Shown in pieces: positions 22,952-34,631 of a stretch of 64,000 nt of DNA. How positions within the stretch are numbered: position 1 is the first letter of the stretch; each line of letters begins with the position of its first letter. Source of the stretch: Seminavis robusta (taxonomy: Eukaryota; Bacillariophyta; Bacillariophyceae; Naviculales; Naviculaceae); the NCBI GenBank assembly GCA_903772945.1, contig CAICTM010000332.1, positions 1 to 64,000 of the forward strand, read 5' to 3'. A program made the position numbers and the translations under genes. The notes below the pieces were generated by a model. The model worked only from the letters and a program-made list of their open reading frames with translations, had not been told where the DNA came from and did no database searches.

Positions 22952-24473
22952 GGTTGCTCGACTCGTTGGCCTTTCTAGGTATCAAGAGCAAAGTCACTTC
23001 TGGTAGCTTCAGATAAGATGTCAATCAATCGTAGCAGACAATCTCTGGACAATAATAGGAATCAATCAGTCAGTCAACTAGGCTGTCAACTCCTGAACTC
23101 TTGTTTGTTGGCTCTTGGTGGAAGTTAAAGATCGGAGCGGAGGGGTTGGACACAATACGATCGACGCTATTCCTGGCTTGGCTTAGGTCTTCGTTGGCTT
23201 GGACGGAAAGCAAAGATTCGAATATTTCGACGCCATCCATGCATGCAAGTGGGGAGCCCAAAGGATGAATGAGCAGCCCACTCCCTTGCTTTGCTATTGG
23301 TCGGTTAGAGGTAGGATTTCCTCTTGGCGTCTGTCGGTCCCTGCCTGAAAAAGATAGCTTCTTCTTGCTACCGCTGTAGTGCTGCCTCCATCATCATGGC
23401 CGCTTGGCTGTAACCTTCGACACCACAGAGAGCCTGCAGGGTTGGGGCACCATGACTCACTCGACTAAAATTTCTAAAAAACGCCACACCGGACCTTTCG
23501 TGGTTACGACGATAAACCCTCGCCCGATCTTTGCTACCTAGTCTACCGGTATGTTATCATGTGCTTCTCCAAGCTACATGTTGTACCTGCTTCATTAGAT
23601 TTATTGGGTATCTGGTTGGCCTTGTTGGCCGTGTCAAGATATCCATGAAGGTATTGATTAGACTAATTAATCTGTATACCCATGCTACCCTACCATTTTG
23701 CCCAAGCTAACCATCAAAAAAGGTATACCCAAGAAGCACCTAAGATACCCATTCGTTATGCTACCGATAGTCATGATTAGCTCCGCTAGAAAAAGCTGCC
23801 CATCCATGCTACCCCAAAGCTACCCTAATATCCATTTTAATAAAGTGAGATAGGTTATATATTTTAAAAGCAACACATCCTCTAGCATGACTGGTTGAGC
23901 TGCCCATTCAGTAGGCCTTTTTTTGTTTTGATTCATCAAAAGTAAGATGTTCAGGTCCAATTCAGTTCCTTGGAATTAACTTCTTTTCCAGCCTTTCACG
24001 CTCACCCTGGCCTGGCTTCTCCTCTCCTTTCTTCATCTTATCTTGCCTTGCTTTGCCGTATATCCCATTCATGCTAATCACTTGTATTGGGGTCTCTTGA
24101 TGCTTCTGGATACAAACCATTCTCATGTCCCTTCTCCCATAAATATGAAATGGAAGTTACAAGAGGTTGGGGGGGACTATGGGGAGAATGGGGCGTAACT
24201 AGACTACGTATCTATCTGTACCCGGCAGCTCTGTCCCCCAAATCAAGCCAGCAAGCCAGCTTGGCTAGCTAGCTGCGATCGTATTTTGCCTAAGTTTCCA
24301 AAAATCAATACATTTAATTTATTGTTATTGCTCCAGGTCCGGCAGTACAGCGCGCAGTGTAGCAGCAAGATCTTGACCTTGTCGCTTTTAAAGATTGTCG
24401 CGATCACTGCAAATCAATCTCTCCAACCAATCTCACTGTCTCTGTAGTAATATCAGCATCTATTGTCTTGACC
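22952..24473. repeat. Intergenic with degenerate short repeats
   Basis: 1.5 kb between the divergent protease (-) and RBM25-like (+) genes, so it includes both promoters. From about 23560 to 23840 the motif family tacccatgctaccc recurs in degenerate form (near 23678, 23737-23765 and 23797), together with the related gggtatc and ggtataccc. This suggests an old repeat or a small decayed element. A gctagctagct run lies near 24263. No coding frame is convincing. Confidence 0.4.
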
Positions 24474-25724
24474 ATGGCATCGGCACCTCCGCCCCCCAAC
24501 CTACAAGCTCCTCCCCCACCACCTAGTGGCCTTCCACCGCCACCACTTCCAAATGCTGGTCCTCCTCCTCCACCTGCTGGATTGCCCCCTCCTGGATTAC
24601 CTCTACCAGGAATGAAACCGAAACCTGTGGTGCCACCTCCGCGAGTGACTCTTTCCACGGCGGTCTTGTTGAACAACATGCCTTATTTTCTGCACTCCAA
24701 TCGATCGCTTCGTGATGTTATCTATCCTTGTGGATCTGCTCGGAACATTGCCTTTCATCCAACTCCACCCAAAGATGACGTCGAAGTGAACAAGGATCAA
24801 ACCTTTACAGCTCTGGTCACCATGTCCCATCCCGATGGAGCCCTCAAGTTGCTCTGCGCCTGTCGCGAAATGAAGACACTCTTGCTGGAGGGAGCCGAGG
24901 AAAAGAACAAACCGGCCTACGAAAAAATGAACTTTCATATGGTCCCCAACGATCCTAAAATCCCCATGCCACCCCTCAAAATTGACGAACAGACGGCCAA
25001 GATTCTGGGAGAACGACTCTCGCAACAGTTCATCAATCACGTCACACGAAGCAACAATCCTAGACCTGCCGACTTGACGGCAAACAACAATCAAGCCAAC
25101 AGGGACAGGGGATTGGATATGGAAAAATTAGCGGCAGCAGCCGGTGGAGGCTACGATGACGATGTCGACCCCCTCAATACTCCTCAGGTCATTGCGGCCG
25201 TCAAGGCATTCCGCACCAAACTGGATGAAACACAATCCACGCAAAAAAAGCGCCGTGCCGAAATTGTCAAACAAAAGGTGCAGGCGGCCAAGGAACGATT
25301 GCGTCCTCTCGTGGAAGAAGAGCGCAACAAACCACGCGTTCCCGCTAATTTGCCTCCCCCACCCATGCTACCACCGCCCATGCCCGAAGGATTGCCACCT
25401 CCTCCCCCACCAGGTTTGGCGGTTCCTCCTCCACCGGCCAAACGTGCTCGTGTGGCGGAGCTTCCCAGTATGGAACCCACCGCCACATTTCCGGAATTGC
25501 CAGCGGCGGCACATGACACGTTGCGGGCATTTGTGTCCAGTCAAATCAAGCAGTACATGGGAGAGGAAGAAGCGACACTGATTGACTTTTTGCTCAAATT
25601 GGTGCTCGACCCTCAAACCACTGTAGCCAAGTTGATGGAAGAGTTACAGCCCGTGTTGGAAGAAGATGCGCCCGTCTTTGCGCAGGAACTGTGGAAGAAG
25701 GTGCACGAATTGCAGCAGCAGTAA
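24474..25724 (+). CDS. RBM25: RBM25-like splicing factor (RRM plus PWI domain)
   Basis: Single exon, 416 residues from the ATG at 24474. Residues 1-60 are a Pro-rich segment with PPPPP runs. Next comes an RRM-like region (TLSTAVLLNNMPYFLHSNRS through TFTALVTMSHPDGALKLLCA). A helical, Lys/Arg/Glu-rich segment follows (KKRRAEIVKQKVQAAKERLR), then a second Pro-rich linker. The C-terminal 70 residues are a PWI domain: SSQIKQYMGEEEATLIDFLL then LMEELQPVLEEDAPVFAQEL. The order RRM, charged helix, C-terminal PWI is that of RBM25 (yeast Snu71-like), a U1-associated nuclear factor that influences 5' splice site choice. It is shorter than the animal protein, chiefly in the charged middle. Role inferred from domains. 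Confidence 0.8.
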   Translation: MASAPPPPNLQAPPPPPSGLPPPPLPNAGPPPPPAGLPPPGLPLPGMKPKPVVPPPRVTLSTAVLLNNMPYFLHSNRSLRDVIYPCGSARNIAFHPTPPKDDVEVNKDQTFTALVTMSHPDGALKLLCACREMKTLLLEGAEEKNKPAYEKMNFHMVPNDPKIPMPPLKIDEQTAKILGERLSQQFINHVTRSNNPRPADLTANNNQANRDRGLDMEKLAAAAGGGYDDDVDPLNTPQVIAAVKAFRTKLDETQSTQKKRRAEIVKQKVQAAKERLRPLVEEERNKPRVPANLPPPPMLPPPMPEGLPPPPPPGLAVPPPPAKRARVAELPSMEPTATFPELPAAAHDTLRAFVSSQIKQYMGEEEATLIDFLLKLVLDPQTTVAKLMEELQPVLEEDAPVFAQELWKKVHELQQQ

Positions 25725-26119
25725 CTGGCTTGGTGTTGTCTGTAAAATGTTTAAAAAGAAATTGAGAACTGTTATCACAGAGAGGAGTAGTACTGTTTCT
25801 TAGCTAGTAGCCATCAGTAGCTAGCTTGCCACTTGCAACAAGAAAATCATGAGCGTACTAGCTAGTATCGTGATGTCACTCCATCATTGATTGTACTGTA
25901 CCTGCACGTTCATCAAACTAGCTACGGTAGGTTCGCCGCGGGCACGAGATTGCATCAACAGATTTGATAATCATCGACAATTAGAAGCTTAACAACAACA
26001 AAATTCTCTTGCCACAGCCCCCAGAGCATATAGCTTGAAATCAAATTGACTCCAATCATCCACAACCCAACATTATTAAGCATATTGTTGCATATCAAGT
26101 ACTATTAAGAACACGCACA
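25725..26119. other. Short intergenic stretch, convergent 3' flanks
   Basis: About 395 bp between the 3' ends of the RBM25-like (+) and Elf1 (-) genes. Several tagctagc-type palindromes occur at 25801-25865. No gene is seen. Confidence 0.5.
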
Positions 26120-26790
26120 CTAATCCTCATCATCCGAATCGGAATCATCCAGCCCAAGATCGGTAATTGTCGCTGCTTTGCCCGTCTTTTGCTTTTTCCT
26201 GGCGCCCGTATCTTGTGCGGGCCGTTTCTTATTGTTGCGGCCGTTAAATTCAACAGCTTCTGGGACATCATCGTCTTCATCCCCTTCGTCATTGAACCGT
26301 GGTGCTTCGGCAGGAGGCGCCTCTCCCGTTCTTTGACCATTGGCCGCGGCTTCACAATCGTCAAGCCACTCCGAAAAGACGTCAATGGGTTCATGCAAGT
26401 GATGAATCGGCATCTGATAGGAAGCAGCGCACAAGCGACAGTTCAGACTCCCCACGGATGCCTTGAAATCCATCTTGCATTCCACCACTTCTTCGTTGGC
26501 GCAAAAGGGACATTTGAATTGCTTGGCCAAAGTAGCGCGTTTCTTGGTTTGTACCTATTGTTGTTGTGAACAACAAGAGAGAAAGGCAAGCAGAGCACAC
26601 ACGGTGAGTCAAATTTCCGAGGGCGCACTGCGGTCCATCTCTAGTAATACTAGTACAACTAACTTTGTACTGGTCGGTCTTTTCCTCTAGCATGGCAGAA
26701 AAACGCAATCAAGAAGAAGAAGCAGAAGACATCATTTTGTATTCCCTTGGATCGTTTACTTACTGGGGCCTTCTTCGCACGACGTCCCAT
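26120..26790 (-). CDS. ELOF1: Transcription elongation factor Elf1 (ELOF1) homolog
   Basis: Two exons, 26790-26764 and 26554-26120, with a 209-bp intron (donor gtaagt, acceptor aatag), giving 153 residues. The N-terminus MGRRAKKAP plus VQTKKRATLAKQFKCPFC matches the basic start of Elf1. The zinc finger has CPFC, then CRLC, with the conserved end PIHHLHEPIDVFSEWLDDCE. The C-terminal 60 residues are acidic and low in complexity, with a KKRPAQDTGARKKQK nuclear-localisation-like stretch and a final DSDSDDED, as in fungal forms and unlike the short animal protein. In known organisms Elf1 binds RNA polymerase II and aids elongation through chromatin. The first exon encodes only nine residues and would be missed if one started at the Phe-Lys-Cys region. 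Confidence 0.92.
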
Positions 26791-27626
26791 GGTTGCTGAA
26801 CACTACGGTATTAGGAAGGGTGGATTTGGATACTGCTGATTCCTTGTTTGGTTGTCTGCGGCATCAGCGGCGCTTGGTTACTTTTATGAGACCGTCGTCG
26901 TGGTAGCGTGTTGTCATCGATCGAGATGTCTTCCAGAGCAAAACGGCGGAGCTGTATGAACGCCACGTGGGACAACCCAACGAATGATCAATTGAATGGT
27001 CGAATCTTCAACCGTTGCCATTGAGATCTCACGAAAGACGGTGAGCAAGGGCTTGAGCTACCACCAATTTCTATCTTCGATTTGAAGTGGTAAGTGAGTT
27101 ACTGGCTACTTCATGTACCGGTAGCTTCCAAGGAGAGAGGAAGAAGGGAATTGAGGAATGATTCAATCATCCTCTTGTCGGATACCCGCTTCTGGACAAA
27201 GCTATTAATTGTGATCTATCCCTCGCCACAAGCTGTGCCGTTGGCAAGCTTTCAAAGCCAACAACTGTTTTCTTTTGAGTTTCTTCAGCTCAGGATTCCT
27301 TGTAACCACCAGTATCCCTGTAAATGTAAGTGAATTGTGTGTCATTTGTCGGCTGCGATGATTTGGTTATCTGCTTGCTCCCATTTTCAATGTTGTCTAA
27401 GTCGTGAAACGCACACCTCTCATGGTGACTTTGTGTCCGATCTCTTGACACAACTACAATTGGTAGTTCCTTGATAACCTCACGAGAGGTCAATTTTGGA
27501 AGCTGATTGCAGGTTGCGTTCATTCTGAACCTGCAACACTTGGTCCTCTCAGTGATCCCGTTGAGAGGTCAACCTTGTCTGCTAGAACGAAGCAGAAAGT
27601 TCCACCCATTTGATCCCCTCATTTGC
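26791..27626. other. Intergenic, nothing recognised
   Basis: About 840 bp upstream of Elf1 (-) and downstream of the small type I membrane protein gene (-). A plus-strand frame at 27094-27333 is open but has no family resemblance. One gtaccggtag unit lies near 27117. Confidence 0.45.
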
Positions 27627-28435
27627 CTATTTGACACCTCGTTTGGACCAGGATATCTCAAGATAGTTGCTGTTGGGCTCACGCTCCCTATCATATTCCC
27701 TATCCCTGAGCTCTTTCTTGTTTTGATGTAGAAGAGCAATGATCATAGCAACTCCTAACATGAAGGCAACTCCCAGAACAATGGCGGATGTGTACTCCAA
27801 AATCATGGCGGACTCTTCATCTTCGGTGGTTATCGTGTAGTTGGCTCTACAAAAATGCCCTCCATCAATCGTGGTGCTCACAAGGACCGATGATTCGTCA
27901 TCGTTGAGACTCGTTCGCAAGGGTTTGTACAGGAATTGTGGCAGAGTCAGCCCAAATCGATTCCGTCGCGAACAAAAGGTGTCTCCGTCGGCCGCTTGAC
28001 CCGGTACCAACGTTTCACATAACTCGATAAGACCGTCGAATTCGGTCTGGGTACAACGACGGTCCAAGTTATGGCAGCCATGAATAATGGTATGGACAAA
28101 GGATGGACTCGTTTCTTCGTCTGTTGAGTCCGTGGATTAAACCAAAGCAAAATGACATTTTAAGTTCTGTTAGATGAGACATTGTCTTCTGCAATTTTAA
28201 AACGACTGCGTGCGCCTATTGGGCGCAACTGCTTACCCTTGTCTGCCAACACTCCAGCTCCTCGTCCACAGCCCCGGTAATCTTTGCAGTACAGCTTGAA
28301 GCTTTGCAGCCGCTGCCGAACATCCGCCCCATACGAACAGGAAAAGGAATCTGGTACAATATCAAAATAATAGTTTTCTGCTGTTGCTACATGTACCATC
28401 AACGATCCAAGAAGACCCAGAAGAACGAATGCCAT
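27627..28435 (-). CDS. Small type I membrane protein with Cys-containing ectodomain
   Basis: Exons 28435-28237 and 28120-27627, with a 116-bp intron (donor gtaagc, acceptor caacag), give 230 residues. The start has a clear signal peptide (MAFVLLGLLGSLMVHVATAE). The ectodomain of about 135 residues contains eight to ten Cys (for example FSCSYG, LYCKDYRGCGRG, HGCHNLDRRCTQ, ELCETL, TFCSRRN), which suggests disulfides. One membrane helix (SAIVLGVAFMLGVAMIIALL) is followed by a charged tail KKELRDREYDREREPNS. The family is not recognised; a surface or endomembrane role is inferred only from topology. The splice is supported because the joined frame continues a cysteine pattern and the intron frames contain stops. 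Confidence 0.7.
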
Positions 28436-29388
28436 GGTTCATTCATTTTTCTCTTTTGTCAGGTCGCTCTCACCACGAAACTGGACGTTGGAGGCAGTAA
28501 ATCATGAGGGCAAATATACACGCCTGCACGATCCTCGCTAACAGTTAATTACCATCCGCTTCACTGGATGCCTTCTAATTCTCCTTAACTGCCTTCCTCC
28601 ATGTAAAAGAGCCCACAAAAGCACCTTCCGTCTCAACGCAGGACAACAGAACAAAGATCTCGGTCTGTTACCAAACAATGGGGGTTATCGGAACTAATGG
28701 AGAATACAAGATGATCAGATGATCTGTCAATCAGATTATGGAGGATAACTACTTGATGATATCTCGCCAGCTTTCGTGCTATCAGCGAAAGGGCTCGTCT
28801 GCGTCGATGTCCACGTTCCACTTGTCCACCAAGTAAACAGCTCTGCCTTCCGGTATATGCGTACATGGGGAATTGGAATGGAGGAGAGATGCATCAGCAC
28901 TTTGCTAGCGAGAAAAATCGGCTGTCAAGCCCAAACCAATGGGGTTTCCTACTGGAGTAGATACTGCTGAAGGAACACTACACTGCTACTGTTTCGTGGA
29001 ATCCTCGCGTCGCCAAGGAAAGACCCAAGCACTTGAGGCAAAGAGAAACGAAAGGCAAAAGCTTCTGATGGTACCGGTACGCATACCACCAAGCTCGGCT
29101 CCCCATCCAGAAACCACGGCAGCACAAGACTACATCGTAGTAGGTAGAGCCCACAAGCGCGACAATAAGTGGACGCTTAGAGATGCAAGCTTTGACACAA
29201 GCTCCGCAACATTGACAACTAGCAACAGACTGCCAACTTTGAACCCATTCACTTTGGCAGCCATGGTTTTGCCTATGCCAGGCGAACCCACAAAAAGGCC
29301 AACTGTCCCTTTATCTTTACATGCATTCCAACCCAAACCTACTCAGCTATCACCACCATGCTGCGCGGCGCCAACTCCAGCACCAACT
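28436..29388. other. Intergenic, containing a decayed AAA fragment
   Basis: About 950 bp between the small membrane protein gene (-, 5' side) and the AAA ATPase gene (-, 3' side). Apart from the AAA-like relic at 29130-29336, no gene is seen. A long plus-strand frame crossing 28939-29748 is antisense to the AAA gene and is regarded as a chance frame. Confidence 0.5.
29130..29336 (-). pseudogene. Decayed duplicate of an AAA Walker A segment
   Basis: Minus-strand translation gives LFVGSPGIGKTMAAKVNGFK, then VGSLLLVVNVAELVSK. This mirrors the second AAA domain of the neighbouring gene (LFVGPSGVGKTMAAEAIGFE, VGSPLLVVNTAEIVSK). The DNA of about 29206-29310 and 29946-30056 is clearly similar by eye, so this is a copied piece. 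It lies beyond the stop codon of the gene, has lost the catalytic remainder and is probably not expressed as protein. Confidence 0.75.
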
Positions 29389-32300
29389 TTACATGTACAT
29401 ATTGACAACCGCACGACCGTCACCTTTCTTTTCCTGTTCCTGACGACAAGCATCGATCAAGTCCTCCATCATGATCATCCTCTTGGCTTCGTCTTCTCGC
29501 AAGGCCGCCTTGGTCGCAGCACGCATAAGCGCTTGTCTGATCTCGCCACCCTTGAGCTCGAAACGAGAGGCAAGCTCCTTGAAGGAGACATCCGAATGCA
29601 AAGGACAAGCCTTTGGCACCATTTCCTTCCAAATCTTTTCGCGATCGGCCAAACCGGGCTCTTCAAACGAAACAACAAAGCGGAAACGGCGGAAGAATGC
29701 GTCATCAATTGCATCCTTCATGTTTGTGATCACCACACAAATACCTGAGTACTGCTCTATATGCTGGAGCAACATCCCCACAGACATGTTGTCGTGGCGG
29801 CTCGTTGAGCCGTTGTTGGAACTTGTGCGTGCCCCGAATAGACCTTCGGCTTCATCAAACACCAGGACAGCATCTTTGTTCTTGGCTTCGGCGAAAATTG
29901 CTTCAATGTTTTTGGCTGTCTCGCCCACCCATTTCGAGACTATTTCTGCAGTATTGACAACCAGCAAGGGACTGCCGACTTCGAACCCTATTGCTTCTGC
30001 AGCCATGGTTTTGCCTACGCCAGATGGCCCCACAAAAAGGGCAGAAACTCCTACGACAGTTCCACGGTGAAGAGTATCGAATCCCCAAGTGCCAAATAAA
30101 ACAGAAGAAGCCTTCTTTGCATTGACAATTCCGTTTAAGCACTCTCGAACCGAATTGGACACAACCAGCGAATCGAGGCCATGAGTGGGGACAATACGGC
30201 GATCGAACGTGTCCATGGAGAGCTGTCCGATGACTTGCTCACCAGCAGCCTGCATGAGATACTCTTGTTTGATTGCGGATGCCTCGTTCTGAATCATGAT
30301 GGAAAGAGCCGAAATCCAGCAATTCTTGATGTTGCCCCCGCACATTTCAAACTTCCGGGCAAGCAACCCAAAGTCAACGTCGTCTTCAATGGGCAGCTTA
30401 GGAGGTCGCAGAGTCTTCCAAATTTTCTCTCGCATAATGTGGTCGGGTTTGCGAAACTCCACAGCCAGAGAAACCCTTCGATGGAGCGCTTCGTCCAGCT
30501 CTAGAGGACGATTCGTCGCCATGATGCTGTGGAGTGAAGTCCCGCAAGACAAATTAGCAATTGCGGTCGTGTTGAACAAACGAGAAGAAAGTGCTTCTTA
30601 CCAAATGCCCTCAAAGCGTTCGATTTCGGTGAGGATGGTGTTCACGGTACGGTTGATCCCCATCTCATCGCGCTTTTGGCACATTGCCTCACACTCGTCA
30701 AAGAAGAGAAGCGCATTATTGATGCTGGCCTCTCGGAAAAGAATCTTGATGATCGCTCCGGCGGAATTCGCCCCCAAGGCGGGGAAATTCACGAGTAGGA
30801 CCTTTTTGTTTGCTTTGTTGGCGATTGCGTTTGCCAACATTGTCTTTCCTGTCCCAGGTTTTCCATGACTGTTAGAGATAGATGAGGCCAAGTTAGATGA
30901 AGACTAAGTTCAGTCCAAAAGCAAGAACAGGCAACAGCCACGTACAACAAGAGAACTTGACCAAGCCCATAACTGATTTTGTCTTGCACCTCATACTCTC
31001 GAATTCCCTTTCGCAGTTTGTCCATATTCATGACAATATCATGAACCCTTTCCTTGGTTTCCTCTGGGATCACCACATCGTCGAACGACACGTCGGGGAG
31101 GTAAAGGTGCGACCCGTCCACGAGTTCACCAAATTCCGTGTCAAGAGCCACCTGAGGGATATATGCATATAAGAAGCAAAGTGAGAAGAAGAACACCGCA
31201 AGGCAACATCAATACAATCATCACTAACCAGAAAGTCGAACATGCGACGGTCTAATTCCACATTGCAAGCTGTGAGGTCAGTCATGATTCCAGGTTGACT
31301 GATATTGATGATGCCTTCCCGCAAGAGAGTCCCCGAACGATAAAAGTAGCGGCGGTGCGTCATCTTGGATTCCAGCGAGACACAAAAGGAGCTGATAAGA
31401 TCGCCAACAGACGCTGAAAGCTTTTGGACTTCGTTGCGTTCAACGGGCACGATGACAGACTTGAGCAACGAAAGGATCACATACTTCTCGAATTCAGAAA
31501 GAGAAAGCGCCTTTGTAATTGTTTCGAGTCGCAGTTTCCGTCCTTTCTTTTGAAGAGTTGCTGCGATACGGGTTTGGACGCGGTTTTGCAACTTCATATT
31601 CGTCTTGGTCAGCCGTTCAATGGTTCTCTGCTTGTCCTCCTTTTCGGCATCACTTAGCTGTCGTTGACGAGGGCCGACTTTCGAGACTATTCAGAAAAAC
31701 GATGTGTCAGCGGCGTGCTTCTGGCCTTGTGATGTTGTGGCGGTTCTTCATTCCTCAAGACTTACACGAAAAGCCTTGGCATGCGTTCATGAAAGATTCC
31801 ATTTTCGGGTCTTGCTTTTCCCGAAAGAGAAGCTGGTCGTCCTTGAATTTGTTTTCCTGGAGAGAAAGCTTCATTCGGTTCAAAAGACGAGCCTGTTCCA
31901 TTATTCGGACCTTCGTGAAGAGTAGACGAGAATACGAGTTGTTCCACATGATGAATCGGTTATAGGTGATGGCATGGTTGTACCACAACGAGCACGCGTA
32001 CAAGTCTATTCGTACCTGATCTTCCAAATAGCTCAAATCACTGCTGTAAGGTCCATACTCGTTCTCTTGCGGCAAATCCTCCTCTTTCCCGTCGTTCTTC
32101 CCAGTCTCGGAGTCCGAATCTAGCTTGTTCGAAGGGGAAACCGTCGTCCACTCGTCCCCACTTGAATCCTTGTTGAATGACAATGGGCTGACGAGGCCGT
32201 TTCCACGGGCTGCAGACAAGATATCCAAAACGGACCCGTAAATTCCATTGTCCCCTGCCGCTTGTATGGCTTGCACGATATCAAAATCTAACCCATTGAT

Positions 32301-33191
32301 GTGCCCTGGGGGTGAAGCTGCGTTGCTGTCCACAGGAGGGGGTTCCTGTTGCACCGTCGTCTCGACGTTCTTCACTTTGAGTACAGCTTTTCCAGCCTTG
32401 GTTTCCAAAAAGGCCGAATCCTGCAGGAGGACCTTTTTGAGCACGTCGCTCTCCAATGCCTCAAAGGAGTCGATAGTCATGGTATCCAGCCCAAGAAAAG
32501 GATCCACACTGAACAAGGTAGTGTCTACAATCTCTCGCAGAACTTGACCCTTGCAATCGACAAAGAAATGCTCCTTCACAAATTTAGACTTGTTGCTTGC
32601 CATTGCAAACAGCTCCAAAAGAGGAATATTGAATACTTCGTTGAGGACTGTCGGATTGATGCATTCTGCAGGAATCGAAGCCAAGCCTTTGCCTCTCCTC
32701 CGGTCAAATCTATCAAATACATACTCATTGGCATATTCCGTCATCCCCGTCTTTGCCGCCAAGGCAAAATAAAAAACCTTCTTTTCCTGTTCCGTGGCTT
32801 CCATTTCCTCGAGGAATTTCTCCAACACTGGCTTCCGCTCCATAGTGGCCAGCTGGCTGTCACGGAATTGTTCCAACGTGACAGTTAGGTCTGCCAGAAA
32901 ATCCAACAGTTCCTTGGCCGTCATGGTTTCCTTCTTGTCGGTGAGCATGTATTTGAGATGCTGAACCTTGAAGAACGCCTGGTTGAGCGAATGCTGGAGG
33001 TTAAATGCCAGACTCCGAGAGGACTCGGCCGCCACAACTGCTTCAATGTACTCAAAGTCTTGGGTGTAGATCTTGGCGCCGTCCTTATTGATCTGATCCA
33101 GAATGCGACGTACCACTGGTGGAAGAACAAAGGAAGGCACAGCCCCGTTGGTTTCTCCTTCGTTTCCCGTCATGTTCTTTGTTGATGTCAT
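29389..33191 (-). CDS. Tandem AAA+ ATPase
   Basis: Five exons: 33191-31766, 31686-31229, 31151-30946, 30868-30602 and 30526-29389, all GT-AG and in frame, 1164 residues. The N-terminal half (about 630 residues) is helical and charged, without a recognised domain. AAA domain 1 has Walker A HGKPGTGKT (Lys705), Walker B LLFFDECEA and an ATNRP sensor-like motif followed by LDEALHRRV. AAA domain 2 has Walker A VGPSGVGKT (Lys958), Walker B AVLVFDEAEG, ITNMKDAIDDAFFRRFRFVV and a C-terminal helical lid. Such proteins use ATP to remodel proteins or complexes; substrate and compartment are unknown. The splice between exons 3 and 4 rebuilds LLFHGKPGTGKT, which confirms it. A partial copy lies just beyond the stop. 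Divergent from the EF-hand-like gene. Confidence 0.88.
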
Positions 33192-33651
33192 CTTTCAAAG
33201 GCTTTGCTTAGGTTATCTCTCTCCCTCTGTTTCTTGCTTACTTACTTGCTTGCTTGCTACTGCAGTCCGTCAACACAGTCTGTTTTCACGCTCTCTTAGC
33301 TGTCTCTCGATCGTGAAATTATGATACCCCCATGCAAAGTTTCCTCCGTTTTTAAATGCAACCTTCCACGCTTTGGTCGGAGACTTCGATGGTCGAAGCA
33401 AAGAGGTCCACGCCACCGGTCGCATTGGAAGCAACTTTTGAGAAAAGATACGATGTACCGTGATAGGGCTAAGGATTTACAGCAAAAGATCCAAAATGAT
33501 GGACGATGGCCTCATGGTATCCAACTGTACACCGTACCGGTACCAGTACCGGTATCGTTCAACTTCAGCCATCACTTCCAACAACAGCGACGGCAGCCCG
33601 ATACGACAGAGTTAAAAAGCTATCTACGACAGACACTCTCTAGCTAGAACA
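33192..33651. promoter_or_regulatory. Bidirectional promoter region with clustered TACCGGTA units
   Basis: 460 bp between the divergent AAA ATPase (-) and EF-hand-like (+) genes. Around 33531-33554 the units gtaccg, taccggtacc and taccggta follow each other almost without a gap. A tandem cttgcttgcttgct lies near 33243. The cluster may be a regulatory site or simply a genome-wide low-complexity habit; no TATA element is evident. Confidence 0.35.
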
Positions 33652-34631
33652 ATGTCGAGCAGCAGCCTGGCCAGTCTCCAGCTCAAATTGGCTCTGCAGC
33701 TGCACGCCATTAAGAAATCTATATCCAATTTGGGCAAGACACCCGTGAGCAAAGATGATCGAGGCCAAGTCCATGTCGACGGAGAAGATACCGACGAAGC
33801 CGTCATGGCAGCCTCTCCTTCCATCATTCATGTCATTGCGGCAGTGGCCATGATTTCGGGAGCCGTTACAGGGTACCTGTATTCTTGGTATCTCATTGAA
33901 TTTGCCGCCTTTTGTTTGCTGATAATATCGCCCGTGGTGGCCGTTCAAAAGGTCAAACTGCAGTTGTTGGGAGATATCCGGGGACAGCACAACGGCTTGC
34001 GATCCAAGTGCAATGTGCTGTTGACCGAAAATGACAAGCTCAAGGGCACTGTCCAGGAAATGAAGACTCAAACGGATAGGTGAGGGAGTGAGGGAGATGA
34101 GCTACCTGCTAGCTAGCTGTTAGAAGGAAGTTCAGGAACCTCGTAGCAGTCTCTCACCTCTTTCAATCTCCTTTTTCCAATCAATTCCTGTACTACTTTA
34201 ACAGATTATCCCAAGTAGAAGAGGGATTATCCAAGATTGCCGAGGAAAGCAACACGGAAGTCGCTCGGCTGGTAGAAATCGTCAAGGAGACCAAAACCCT
34301 GCAGACACAAATCAAAAAGTCTCTGGAACGACAAGTCATGCAGCAGATCATCTCGGCCGTGGTCGCCAGTGACCAAGATGGAAACTTTTCCTTGTCGCCC
34401 AGGGAAACGAATATCCTCAAGGCCCGTCTCAAGCAAATCGACGGAGTCAACCTCAATGAAGAGAAATTCTATCAGATGATTGCCGCAGACGACAATGAAC
34501 TCACCGTGCAGGATGTCATGAAGATTGTTCGCAATCTACTCGATGACAGTGTCCCTGCGGAGGACAATGTGTTTGTCCTGGAACCTCAAAGTCTTTCGCA
34601 GAACAAATCCATTCCGTTTCTTCCTTGGTGA
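33652..34631 (+). CDS. Membrane protein with coiled coil and EF-hand-like C-terminus
   Basis: Exons 33652-34079 and 34205-34631, with a 125-bp intron (donor gtgagg, acceptor tttaacag), give 284 residues. The N-terminal part is soluble, with ALQLHAIKKSISNLGKTP. Two adjacent hydrophobic helices lie near residues 58-98 (IIHVIAAVAMISGAVTGYLY, LIEFAAFCLLIISPVVAV). Then follows a long helical coiled coil through the splice (LLTENDKLKGTVQEMKTQ to KTLQTQIKKSLERQ). After it, ASDQDGNFSLSPRE has the D-x-D-x-N-x-S-x-x-x-x-E form of an EF-hand loop, so calcium may be bound. A second, weaker hand (AADDNELTVQDVMK) follows. Family unnamed. The intron is supported by the frame and by coiled-coil continuity. 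Confidence 0.75.

Noticed and set aside
24404-24679. Gly-rich minus-strand frame, GGGG-like repeats
   Set aside because: It is the antisense of the Pro-rich start of the RBM25-like protein.
27094-27333. 79-residue plus-strand frame between Elf1 and the small membrane protein
   Set aside because: No family resemblance, no splice context, intergenic DNA; chance frame.
28939-29748. 269-residue plus-strand open frame
   Set aside because: It is antisense to the well-supported AAA ATPase gene and its relic, has odd composition and no family resemblance; a chance frame.
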